Source: an uncultured Paracoccaceae bacterium
Lineage (GTDB): Bacteria; Pseudomonadota; Alphaproteobacteria; Rhodobacterales; Rhodobacteraceae
Assembly: GCA_937952085.1 (NCBI GenBank)
Contig: CALFYQ010000036.1
Coordinates: forward strand, 1 to 10,983
Length of the DNA: 10,983 nucleotides
Reading direction: 5' to 3'
Both the position numbers and the translations under genes were made by a program. Below, piece after piece: positions 1 through 6,438 of the stretch. How positions within the stretch are numbered: position 1 is the first letter of the stretch; each line of letters starts with the position of its first letter. The notes below the pieces were generated by a model. It saw only the letters and a program-made list of their open reading frames with translations, ran no database searches and was not told the DNA's origin.

Positions 1-757
1 TGGTATGGCCGGTCAGCCGATAGGTGCGGGCGAGAAGGAAGCGGGGCCTGCCGCCCCGCGCCTCCTCGATCAGGCTCTTCGCGGCCTCGTCCACCGCCAC
101 CACGTCATTGCCGTCGACGATCTCCGCCGGGATGCCGATGGAGGTCGCCCGCGCCGCCGGCCCTTCGCCCGCGGTCATCGCCCGTGTCCGGGTGGTGGCG
201 GCGAAGCCGTTGTCCTCGCAGACGAAAAGGATCGGCAGGTTGAAGACGCCGGCCCAGTTCAGCCCTTCGAGAAAAGGGCCACGGTTGGTCGCGCCATCGC
301 CGAAGAAGCAGACGACGGCCTCGTCGCCGCCTTTCAGCTTGATCGCGTGGGCCGCCCCTGCGGCGATATTGATGTTCGCGGAGACGACTCCGTTCGCCCC
401 GAGCATGCCGACCGAGAAATCGGCGATGTGCATCGAGCCGCCCTTGCCGCCGCTGGTGCCGCCGGCGCGGCCGAAAAGTTCCCGCATCATCGCCAGCGGG
501 TCCGCGCCCTTGGCCATCGTGTGGCCGTGGCCGCGATGGGTGGAGAGGATGATATCCTCCCGCCGAAGATTGGAGCAGACGCCGACCGCCACCGCCTCCT
601 GCCCGATCGAGGGATGAATCGCCCCGAGGACGAGCTTTTCCTCGGCTGCGCGTATGGCGGCGCGCTCGAACTCCCGAATCCGCAGCATCTCCCGGTACAT
701 GCCGAGATAGCGGTCGATGTCGAGATTGGTGGTTCGCGAACCCGTCTCCGCCGGCAC
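1..757 (-). CDS. Thiamine-diphosphate-dependent dehydrogenase E1 component, alpha subunit (3' end outside window)
   Basis: About 252 N-terminal residues are present of a protein usually near 320-340. E1 alpha and E1 beta together decarboxylate a 2-oxoacid (or cleave acetoin) with thiamine diphosphate and pass the acyl group to a lipoyl E2; this happens in the cytoplasm. Visible landmarks in order are HPSIGQEAVAVG, the STHRGHGH segment, GGKGGSMH, the GDGATNRGPFLEGLNWA thiamine-diphosphate/Mg motif, FVCEDN, and YRLTGH near the cut end. These fit the acetoin dehydrogenase/pyruvate dehydrogenase alpha family; the sequence does not settle the substrate, and acetoin-type or branched-chain use is possible. 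I chose the GTG start at 757 because GAGGAG sits about 6 bases upstream and the conserved part begins shortly after. A promoter with a palindromic operator lies at 877-932. The beta subunit and E2 would be expected just beyond position 1. Confidence 0.9.
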   Translation of the reverse strand, partial: MPAETGSRTTNLDIDRYLGMYREMLRIREFERAAIRAAEEKLVLGAIHPSIGQEAVAVGVCSNLRREDIILSTHRGHGHTMAKGADPLAMMRELFGRAGGTSGGKGGSMHIADFSVGMLGANGVVSANINIAAGAAHAIKLKGGDEAVVCFFGDGATNRGPFLEGLNWAGVFNLPILFVCEDNGFAATTRTRAMTAGEGPAARATSIGIPAEIVDGNDVVAVDEAAKSLIEEARGGRPRFLLARTYRLTGHT

Positions 758-876
758 CCGGCTCTCCTCATCGTCGGGAGAAGGCTGGAGCCGGGCGGCC
801 GTTCGGCCCCGGTCCCGTGCGACGCGCGCGCCCTCTCGGTTTCCTCCACCCGGTTCACGCCGGGTTAAATGCTGAT

Positions 877-899
877 TTTGTTCCACTATGTGGAACAAA
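877..899. promoter_or_regulatory. Palindromic operator overlapping the E1 alpha transcription start
   Basis: Two perfect 10-base arms, TTTGTTCCAC (877-886) and GTGGAACAAA (890-899), flank a 3-base centre, TAT. A further half-site, GGAACAAA (914-921), lies 22 bases (about two helical turns) from the matching half of the right arm and falls inside the promoter spacer. The TTCCAC-GTGGAA shape resembles operators of IclR-family regulators; that assignment is inference. Its position across the predicted start site suggests repression. The regulator is not in this window, unless the HxlR protein next door binds here, which I think less likely. Confidence 0.65.
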
Positions 900-903
900 C
901 GAT

Positions 904-932
904 ATGCTATTTCGGAACAAATCTCTGGTCAA
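904..932 (-). promoter_or_regulatory. Sigma70-type promoter for the E1 alpha gene
   Basis: On the minus strand there is a -35 box TTGACC (932-927), a 17-base spacer and a -10 box TAGCAT (909-904). Transcription would start near 897, giving a leader of about 140 nt before the GTG start at 757. The stretch 866-926 is clearly AT-richer than its surroundings. The match was found by eye and has not been tested experimentally. Confidence 0.6.
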
Positions 933-977
933 CGGGCGCGAGATCGCACGTGGCGAAGCGCCGTCTCGCGCGACCCG
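933..977. repeat. Inverted repeat downstream of the HxlR gene, possible terminator
   Basis: Arms CGCGAGA (937-943) and TCTCGCG (964-970) pair perfectly. They extend outward as CGGG (933-936) with CCCG (974-977) across a 3-base bulge, and enclose a small inner hairpin GGCG/CGCC (952-955, 959-962). It lies between the HxlR stop codon and the -35 box of the E1 alpha promoter. There is no T-run, so it could be a factor-assisted terminator or a protein-binding site. Confidence 0.35.
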
Positions 978-993
978 TGAAGAGGAGGGGAGT

Positions 994-1359
994 TCAGGCG
1001 GCCTTTCGGCCGTCATAGTCCCGCCGCGCCGATTCGACGGCGTCGAGATGCCGGGCGGTCCAGAGATAAAGGGCGCGGAGCGGCTCAAGGAGCGACCGCC
1101 CGAGTTCCGTCAGCTCGTATTCGACGCCAACCGGCGCCGCCTCGATCACCCGGCGGGAGACGAGGCCGTTCCGCTCCAGTTTCCGCAGCACCTGGGTCAG
1201 CGACTTCTGGCTGACGCCTTCGAGGCGCCGCTTGATGTCGTTGAAGCGGCGCGGATCCTCCGCCAGCACCGAAAGCGCCATCATCGACCACTTGTCGGAG
1301 ACCTCGGCGAAGAGTAGCCGGTTCGGGCAGTTGGCGGAGAAATTCTGGACGCAGTGCAT
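994..1359 (-). CDS. HxlR-family winged helix-turn-helix transcriptional regulator
   Basis: The product is 121 residues, normal for this family of small dimeric DNA-binding proteins. The HxlR core is plain: FAEVSDKWSMMALSVL near residues 17-32, the recognition region SQKSLTQVLRKLERNGLVSR around 49-68, and the wing with VEYELTELGRSL. Two cysteines, Cys3 and Cys11, lie at the N-terminus. HxlR members such as YodB and HypR sense electrophiles or disulfide stress through N-terminal cysteines, so redox sensing is plausible but inferred. The ATG at 1359 is preceded at 5 bases by AAGGTGA; the open frame runs further upstream but those residues do not look like the family. It is divergent from the flavin oxidoreductase at 1460 with 100 bases between start codons, which suggests it controls that gene and itself. 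Confidence 0.92.
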   Translation of the reverse strand: MHCVQNFSANCPNRLLFAEVSDKWSMMALSVLAEDPRRFNDIKRRLEGVSQKSLTQVLRKLERNGLVSRRVIEAAPVGVEYELTELGRSLLEPLRALYLWTARHLDAVESARRDYDGRKAA

Positions 1360-1363
1360 GGCG

Positions 1364-1430
1364 GTCACCTTCAGGTTACCTGGTGACGAACTAGTGCGTT
1401 CTTGAAACCTGGTCAATTCTGGATACCTGC
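1364..1430. promoter_or_regulatory. Candidate HxlR operator region with inverted and direct repeats
   Basis: GTCACC (1364-1369) and GGTGAC (1382-1387) form an inverted repeat that encloses CAGGT-T-ACCTG (1372-1382), itself a palindrome. ACCTGGT recurs at 1378 and 1407, 29 bases apart, and ACCTG appears a third time at 1425. The inverted repeat would cover the predicted transcription start and ribosome site of the regulator, as expected for autoregulation. The later copies lie where the oxidoreductase promoter should be; no strong promoter for that gene is evident (TTGAAA at 1402-1407 has no good partner). Confidence 0.45.
1388..1416 (-). promoter_or_regulatory. Possible promoter of the HxlR-family regulator
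   Basis: On the minus strand there is a good -35 box TTGACC (1416-1411), a 17-base spacer and a weak -10 box TAGTTC (1393-1388). The implied start is near 1381, giving a short leader of about 22 nt that just contains the Shine-Dalgarno site. The weak -10 box keeps confidence modest. Confidence 0.4.
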
Positions 1431-1459
1431 ATGGCCGGAAGATATCTGGAGCCTCGCGC

Positions 1460-2590
1460 ATGTCCCCGAAAGACCTCGTCGCCGAAGCCGGCGCAGCCAC
1501 CCTGTTCCGGCCGATGAACGTCGGGCCGCTGGAACTGAAAAACCGCATCGTCATGGCGCCGATGACGCGGAACATGGCCCCGGCAGGCGTGCCCGGCGAG
1601 GCGAACGCCGCCTATTACCGCCGCCGCGCCGAGGGCGGCGTCGGCCTCATCCTTTCGGAAGGTACGGTAATCGACCGCCCGGCCTCCCGGAACCTGCCGA
1701 ACATCCCGTTCTTTCACGGCGAGGCGGCCCTGGCCGGCTGGAAGGGTGTGATCGACGCGGTCCACGCGGCGGGCGGGCGGATGGGCCCGCAGATCTGGCA
1801 TACCGGGTCCACCCGCGGCTCAAAGGAATGGGAGCCGGTAGCGCCGGTGGAGAGCCCGTCCGGCCTCGTCGGCCCGGGCGCGCCGCGCGGCGTCGCCATG
1901 AGCGAGGAGGCCATCGCCGACACGGTCGCCGCCTTCGGCCGCGCCGCCGGAGACGCGAAGCGGCTCGGCTTCGACATGGCGGAGCTTCACGGCGCGCATG
2001 GCTATCTGATCGACCAGTTCTTCTGGGAGGGGACGAACCTCCGGGAGGACCGCTGGGGCGGTCCGACCCTGCCGGAGCGCGCCCGTTTCGCCGCCGCCGC
2101 GGTGAAGGCCGCGCGCGAGGCGGTGGGGCCGGACTTTCCGCTCGCGATCCGCGTCAGCCAGTGGAAGCAGCAGGACTATGCGGTCCGCCTCGCGAAGACG
2201 CCGGCGGAGATGGAGGCCTGGCTCGGCCCGCTCGCCGATGCGGGGGCGGACATCATCCACGCCTCGCAGCGCCGCTTCTGGGAGCCGGAATTCCCCGAGA
2301 TCGACGGGCCGGAGGGCCTCAACTTCGCCGGTTGGGCGAAGAAGCTGACCGGCAAGGTGACGATCAGCGTCGGCTCCGTGGGCCTTTCCGGGGATTTCTT
2401 CGGCGCCTTCGCCGGCAAGAGCTTCGAGGCCGCGGAGCTCGATCAACTCGTCTCGCGGATGGCGCGGAACGAGTTCGACCTGATCGCGGTCGGCCGCGCG
2501 CTCCTCGCCGATCCGAACTGGGTCGAAAAGGTCCGGCGCGGCGAGACGCCGGGCGGCTTCGACGCTGCTTCGATGGCGGAGCTTCGTTGA
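1460..2590 (+). CDS. Old Yellow Enzyme-family NADH:flavin oxidoreductase
   Basis: This 376-residue FMN-dependent TIM-barrel enzyme is of usual length and cytoplasmic. The family reduces activated C=C bonds (2-enals, enones, quinone-like or nitro compounds) with NAD(P)H. Landmarks are LFRPMNVGPLELKNRIVMAPMTRNM at 15-39, QIWHTG at 111-116, LHGAHGYLIDQFFWEG at 176-191 with the substrate-anion-binding pair His177/His180 and the likely proton donor Tyr182, REDRWGG at 195-201, Arg231 of AIRVSQW, the phosphate-site segment TISVGSVG at 301-308, and VGRALLADPNWVEKV near the C-terminus. The MAPMTR segment lacks the active-site Cys of the YqjM subgroup, so it is closer to the classical type. GGAG lies 8 bases before the ATG. 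The divergent HxlR regulator suggests induction by reactive electrophiles. The natural substrate cannot be read from sequence. Confidence 0.95.
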   Translation: MSPKDLVAEAGAATLFRPMNVGPLELKNRIVMAPMTRNMAPAGVPGEANAAYYRRRAEGGVGLILSEGTVIDRPASRNLPNIPFFHGEAALAGWKGVIDAVHAAGGRMGPQIWHTGSTRGSKEWEPVAPVESPSGLVGPGAPRGVAMSEEAIADTVAAFGRAAGDAKRLGFDMAELHGAHGYLIDQFFWEGTNLREDRWGGPTLPERARFAAAAVKAAREAVGPDFPLAIRVSQWKQQDYAVRLAKTPAEMEAWLGPLADAGADIIHASQRRFWEPEFPEIDGPEGLNFAGWAKKLTGKVTISVGSVGLSGDFFGAFAGKSFEAAELDQLVSRMARNEFDLIAVGRALLADPNWVEKVRRGETPGGFDAASMAELR

Positions 2591-2597
2591 ACGCGGC

Positions 2598-2622
2598 GCG
2601 CCGGGGCCCCACGCCCCGGCGC
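2598..2622 (+). terminator. GC-rich hairpin between convergent genes
   Basis: A 10-bp perfect stem (2598-2607 with 2613-2622) and a 5-base loop start 8 bases after the oxidoreductase stop codon. TTTT follows only at 2630-2633, so the U-tract is offset from the stem. It lies just beyond the stop codon of the convergent RraA-like gene and may serve both directions. Confidence 0.6.
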
Positions 2623-2623
2623 C

Positions 2624-3316
2624 TCAACCTTTTCGCGACGCCTCGTAGCGCGCGCGGTTCTCCGCATTCGGCGGATAGAGGCCGGGGAGCGCGGCGCCCG
2701 CCTCAACCTCCTCCATGATCCAGGCTTCGAGCCGCTCCTGTTCCAGCGCGAGCGGCACGACCTCTTCGACCAGTTTGGCGGGGATCAGCACCGCGCCGTC
2801 ATCGTCGATCACGATCACGTCGTCGGGGTAGACCGCGACGCCGCCGCAGCCGATCGGCTCGCCCCAGCCGACGAAGGTGAGCCCGGCGACGGAGGGCGGC
2901 GCCGCCTCGCCGGCGCACCAGACCGGCAGCTCGGTCCCCCGCACGCCCGCCACATCCCGCACCACGCCATCGGTCACCAGCGCCGCGACGCCGCGTTTCT
3001 TCATCCGGGCGCAGAGGATGTCGCCGAAGATGCCGGCGTCGGTGATGCCCATCGCATCCACCACGGCGACGCAGCCCTCCGGCATCGCCTCGATCGCCGC
3101 GCGGGTGGAGATCGGCGAGGACCAGCTTTCCGGCGTCGCCTGATCCTCCCGCGCCGGCACGAAGCGAAGCGTGAAGGCCCGCCCGACGATCCGCGGCGTT
3201 CCCAGCGCCAGCGGCTTCGCACCCCGCAGCCAGACGTTCCGAAGGCCCTTCTTCAGGAGGATCGTGGTCAGCGTCGCGGTGGTGACGCCGGTCAGAAGCT
3301 GGATGTCGACGCTCAT
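2624..3316 (-). CDS. RraA-like family protein (possible 4-hydroxy-4-methyl-2-oxoglutarate/oxaloacetate-type aldolase or decarboxylase)
   Basis: The product is 230 residues, longer than E. coli RraA (about 160) and typical of the RraA-like/HMG aldolase group. The signature GDILCARMKKRGVAALVTDG plus VRD spans about residues 98-121, with Gly98-Asp99, Asp116, Arg120 and Asp121 matching the metal and pyruvate-binding residues of the class II HMG/CHA aldolases. YPDDVIVIDDDGAVLIP follows. Members are often annotated as RNase E regulators or, wrongly, as dimethylmenaquinone methyltransferases; with the metal-site residues kept, a lyase acting on a pyruvate-derived acid is more likely. The ATG at 3316 is preceded by AAAGG at 9 bases. 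It lies 120 bases downstream of the TRAP permease on the same strand, so it may share that transcript and act on the imported acid; this is inference. Confidence 0.85.
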   Translation of the reverse strand: MSVDIQLLTGVTTATLTTILLKKGLRNVWLRGAKPLALGTPRIVGRAFTLRFVPAREDQATPESWSSPISTRAAIEAMPEGCVAVVDAMGITDAGIFGDILCARMKKRGVAALVTDGVVRDVAGVRGTELPVWCAGEAAPPSVAGLTFVGWGEPIGCGGVAVYPDDVIVIDDDGAVLIPAKLVEEVVPLALEQERLEAWIMEEVEAGAALPGLYPPNAENRARYEASRKG

Positions 3317-3436
3317 GTCAGGGGCCTTTCAGCGGGCGGAGCCGGTTTCGGCCCATGATTAGGGTGCGGCGCGCGGCCCGTCGAGCGAGGCTGGCGCGCC
3401 GACTGTCTACCGTCATGTTTTCAGCCGGCCGCGCGC

Positions 3437-5287
3437 TCAGGCGACCGGCGCCTTCTCCCGCGCGGGGGCGAAATGGTTCATCGCCAGCGCAGCCGCGCCG
3501 AGGCCGAGCCCGGCGAGGTCGGTCGCGAGCCCCGGTTTGATGAGGACGAGCGCCGCCGCGATGAAGAGGAGCCGATTGAGCGCCGTCGCGGGTCGGAAGA
3601 AATAGCCGCTGAGCCCGCCGGTCAGCAGCGTCACGCCGGCGACCGCCGTCACCACCGAGAGCGCCACCCGCCCCGGCTCCCCGATGAGGAGGAGCGAAGG
3701 GCCGAAGACGAACATGAAGGGGATGATGTAACCGGTCGCGGCCAGCTTCACCGCCGCCCAGCTCGTTTCCCAGACGGCGGCGCGGCTGATGCCGCAGGCG
3801 GCGTAGACCGCGATGGCGACCGGCGGCGTGATCGCCGAGAGGATGGCGAAGTAGAAGACGAACATGTGCGCCGCCTCCACCATCACCCCGAGCTTCACCA
3901 GCGCGGGGACGAGGAGCGCCACCTGCACGATATAGGCCGGCGTCGTCGGCATCCCCATGCCGAGGATGATGCCCGCGATCATCGTCAGCACCAGCGCCGG
4001 GATCAGCGAATCCGCCGCCGCCGCTTTGACGATGCCGGTGAAGGTGAGGCCGAGGCCGGTCTGCGCGATGACGCCGATCACGATGCCGGCCGACGCGCAG
4101 GCGAGCGCGACGATCACCGAGTTGATCGCGCCGGCCTCGAGCCCCTCGATCAGCGCCTTGAAGGAGAATTCCGCCCGCGTCGCGGGGCGGAGCATCATCG
4201 TCGGCACGATGGAGAAGATGCCCATCAGCGCCGAGAAGGGCGCCGAATAGCCCGACATCAGCGTCGCGATGATGATGACGAGCGGCAGGAACATGTGCCC
4301 CCGCTCCATCAGCACCGCGCCGACGCGCGGCAGATCCGCCCGCGGCAGGCCCTTGAGCCCGTTCTTCTTCGCCTCGAAATGCACGACGAGGAATACGGCG
4401 AGGTAGTAGAGGAGCGCGGGCAGGATCGCGAAGGCCGCGACCGAGAGATAGGAGATGCCGAGGAACTCGGCCATCACGAAGGCCGCCGCGCCCATGATCG
4501 GCGGCATGATCTGTCCGCCGGTGGAGGCCACCGCCTCCACGGCGCCGGCGAAGGCGGGCGGATAGCCGATCCGCTTCATCAGCGGGATGGTGAACGTGCC
4601 CGTCGTCATCACGTTGGCGGTGGCCGAGCCCGAGACCGAACCGAAAAGGCCGGAGGTGACGACCGCCACCTTGGCCGGTCCGCCGGCATGGCTGCCGGTC
4701 AACGCCAGGGCGAAATCCATGAAAAGCTTGCCGATCCCGAACCGCTCCGCCATCGCGCCGAAGATGACGAAGAGGACGACATAGGTCGCCGAGACCTGCG
4801 CCGGCGTGCCGAAGATCGAGTCCGTCGTCATGTACTGGTATTCGAGCAGGCGGATGAAATCGGTCGAGGTGAAGCCGATCTGGTAGGCGAGAAAGAGCGT
4901 CGCCGTCAGCGGGAGGATCGGCCCGATCGCGCGCCGCGTCGCTTCGAGGATGACGAGGATCATCAGGATCGCCATCGCCTGGTCGGTCATCGAGACCGGC
5001 CCGACATAGGCCATCCGCGTGTTGAAATAGCCGAGGTTGACCACGGGATAGGCGGAGGCCGCGAGCGCGCCGACGAGAAACAGCCAGTCGAGCGGCGTCG
5101 GCGCCTTCCCCGCGCGGGAGGCGAACATCGGCAGCGTCATGAACGCGAGGACGAGCGCGAAGCCGAAATGCGTCGCGCGGAGCGTGAAGGCGTTCGGCGG
5201 CCCGAACCAGCCGACATAGAGATGGAAGAAGCTCATCGCGAGCGCCACCGCGGTGACGGCGAGTTTCAGCGCGCGCTGAAGGGCCAT
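3437..5287 (-). CDS. TRAP transporter permease, fused small and large membrane subunits (DctQ-DctM type, TAXI-associated)
   Basis: This 616-residue integral inner-membrane protein combines both TRAP membrane subunits: an N-terminal DctQ-like part (about 1-150) with several hydrophobic segments, and a DctM-like part (about 160-600). TRAP systems import organic acids driven by an ion gradient, not ATP. DctM hallmarks are GSVSGSATANVMTTGTFTIP at 216-234, AGAVEAVASTGGQIMPPIMG at 247-266, FVMAEFLGISY, GMGMPTTPAYI at 443-453 and SAITPPVAIAVYAACGI near 484-500. A strong Shine-Dalgarno (GGGGAGG) lies about 6 bases before the ATG at 5287. The gene follows the TAXI receptor by 68 bases, with a stable hairpin between. 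The fused architecture is the standard one for TAXI-TRAP systems. Substrate is unknown. Confidence 0.96.
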   Translation of the reverse strand: MALQRALKLAVTAVALAMSFFHLYVGWFGPPNAFTLRATHFGFALVLAFMTLPMFASRAGKAPTPLDWLFLVGALAASAYPVVNLGYFNTRMAYVGPVSMTDQAMAILMILVILEATRRAIGPILPLTATLFLAYQIGFTSTDFIRLLEYQYMTTDSIFGTPAQVSATYVVLFVIFGAMAERFGIGKLFMDFALALTGSHAGGPAKVAVVTSGLFGSVSGSATANVMTTGTFTIPLMKRIGYPPAFAGAVEAVASTGGQIMPPIMGAAAFVMAEFLGISYLSVAAFAILPALLYYLAVFLVVHFEAKKNGLKGLPRADLPRVGAVLMERGHMFLPLVIIIATLMSGYSAPFSALMGIFSIVPTMMLRPATRAEFSFKALIEGLEAGAINSVIVALACASAGIVIGVIAQTGLGLTFTGIVKAAAADSLIPALVLTMIAGIILGMGMPTTPAYIVQVALLVPALVKLGVMVEAAHMFVFYFAILSAITPPVAIAVYAACGISRAAVWETSWAAVKLAATGYIIPFMFVFGPSLLLIGEPGRVALSVVTAVAGVTLLTGGLSGYFFRPATALNRLLFIAAALVLIKPGLATDLAGLGLGAAALAMNHFAPAREKAPVA

Positions 5288-5307
5288 GGCCTACCTCCCC
5301 TGCGGCG

Positions 5308-5334
5308 CGCGCCGGCCTCTTCCCGGCCGGCGCG
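5308..5334 (-). repeat. Stable intergenic hairpin between receptor and permease genes
   Basis: A 10-bp perfect GC stem (5308-5317 with 5325-5334) with a 7-base loop sits just after the TAXI receptor stop codon and before the permease ribosome site. There is no U-tract. Such hairpins often protect upstream message ends or cause partial termination, so that receptor exceeds permease. The structure is seen in the sequence; the role is inferred. Confidence 0.6.
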
Positions 5335-5355
5335 GCCAGTTCGTCCGTCGTGTCG

Positions 5356-6294
5356 TCAGCCGCCGTGCTTGGCGTAGAACGCCTTGGCGCCCTCATGGAG
5401 CGGCACGCCGATATCGAGCTTCATCTCTTCGATGGACATGTTGCTCATGGCCTTGGCGATGGCGGCGAGGTCGGCTTTGTTCTCCCACATCTGCTCGAGG
5501 ATGCCGGTGACCACCTCGGCGTCGAGGTCGCAGCGCGCAATCACATGCGTGGCGTAGCCGATAGCAAGAACGTCCTTGTCCTGCCCCGGATAGGAGCCGG
5601 CCTTGATCGTCAGCGGGGCGTAGCCCGGATTGATCTCCTCCTTCATCTTCTTCATGAATTCGGGCGTCAGCGAGACGAGCTGGATCTCGGTCGAGTTGGC
5701 GAGGTCCATGATCGCCGAAGCCGGCACGGTGGTGCCGAGCGTGAAGATGTCGGTGTTTCCGTCCTGCATCAGAGCGACGCCGTCCGAATAGGAGACGTAG
5801 TCGACGCCCTTCATGTCGTCATAGGTCATGCCGCCGGCCTGCAGCACGGCGCGCGTAACCTGCTCTGCGGTGTTGCCGACCGGCTGCGTTGCGAGGCGCA
5901 TGCCCTTGAACCCGTCGACCGTCGACGGGCCGCCGTCCTTGCGAGTGACGATCTGGAAATACTGCGGGTAGAGCGTGGCGAGGTTGCAGACATTCGTCGC
6001 CTTGCCCTCGAAGGGCGGCAGGCCGCGCACCGCGTCGACGGTCGAGATCGAGTTGGCGAAGCCGAGATCGGCCGCGCCGGTCTGGACGCCCTGCACGTTG
6101 GCGACGCCGCCGCCCGGCAGGACCTGGATCGACACGCCGAGATTGTCGGCCGCCATCGACTGGATCGCGCCGCCGAGCGGATACCAGGAGCCGCCCTGCG
6201 GGCCGGTCATCAGCTTCAACTGCTGCGCCCCGGCCGTGGACGCCGCGAAGGCGGCGGCGGCGAAGGCGGCGATGGCGAGATGGGATCGTTTCAT
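5356..6294 (-). CDS. TAXI-family TRAP transporter solute-binding protein (periplasmic)
   Basis: The product is 312 residues and starts with a classic Sec signal peptide: MKRS, an Ala-rich hydrophobic core, and likely cleavage after STAGA near residue 23. Mature features fit the TAXI receptors: TGPQGGSWYPLGGAI at 30-44, a GGGVANVQGVQTGAADLGFANS run at 61-82, and QPVGNTAEQVTRAVLQAGGM at 137-156. The protein captures the ligand in the periplasm and delivers it to the fused permease encoded next. Two cysteines (Cys103, Cys255) could form a periplasmic disulfide, which is speculative. GAGAGGAA lies about 7 bases before the ATG at 6294. It is the first gene of the transporter operon. Characterised TAXI members are few (glutamate/2-oxoglutarate-type ligands have been reported), so the ligand cannot be named. 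Confidence 0.95.
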   Translation of the reverse strand: MKRSHLAIAAFAAAAFAASTAGAQQLKLMTGPQGGSWYPLGGAIQSMAADNLGVSIQVLPGGGVANVQGVQTGAADLGFANSISTVDAVRGLPPFEGKATNVCNLATLYPQYFQIVTRKDGGPSTVDGFKGMRLATQPVGNTAEQVTRAVLQAGGMTYDDMKGVDYVSYSDGVALMQDGNTDIFTLGTTVPASAIMDLANSTEIQLVSLTPEFMKKMKEEINPGYAPLTIKAGSYPGQDKDVLAIGYATHVIARCDLDAEVVTGILEQMWENKADLAAIAKAMSNMSIEEMKLDIGVPLHEGAKAFYAKHGG

Positions 6295-6345
6295 TCCGTT
6301 TCCTCTCCGTATCCGGGTTCTAGCCCTTGACGGCGGAAAGCTAAC

Positions 6346-6365
6346 GGCGCCCGCGCCCCGGCGCC
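6346..6365. repeat. GGCGCC repeat hairpin upstream of the TAXI receptor
   Basis: Two GGCGCC copies (6346-6351 and 6360-6365), each self-complementary, pair across an 8-base C-rich loop. They lie in the 144-base gap before the receptor gene. I found no convincing promoter in this gap. It may be only GC bias, a terminator for the operon upstream, or a regulator site. Confidence 0.3.
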
Positions 6366-6406
6366 AGCGCTCATGCGAGCGGCGCGCAGATGCATGGCGC
6401 GGGGCG

Positions 6407-6429
6407 GTGTTTCGGGGGCGGCGAAACGC
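6407..6429 (-). terminator. Weak hairpin after the isomerase-like gene
   Basis: GTTTCG (6409-6414) and CGAAAC (6422-6427) pair, extended by one wobble and one GC pair, with a 7-base loop. It begins 10 bases beyond the stop codon of the gene ending at 6439. There is no T-run, so termination is uncertain. Confidence 0.35.
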
Positions 6430-6438
6430 GGCGCGGCG

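Noticed and set aside
5..868. A plus-strand open frame across the E1 alpha region
   Set aside because: It is antisense to a gene with clear thiamine-diphosphate motifs; its own translation is low in complexity.
1360..1575. An N-terminal extension of the HxlR regulator to an ATG at 1575
   Set aside because: It would run through the control region and into the divergent oxidoreductase gene, and its residues do not resemble the family.
1402..2718. An Arg/Pro-rich frame overlapping the Old Yellow Enzyme gene
   Set aside because: It is a shifted frame without recognisable motifs; the frame starting at 1460 holds all the family residues.
3473..5377. A very long open frame on the plus strand opposite the TRAP permease
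   Set aside because: Its translation is dominated by Arg, Glu, Asp and His with no domain, as expected from the antisense of a GC-rich, hydrophobic gene. The minus strand encodes a clear TRAP permease.
3318..5396. A second long minus-strand frame over the permease
   Set aside because: It is a shifted frame with Arg/Pro/Gly-rich low-complexity translation and overlaps the well supported permease and the receptor end.
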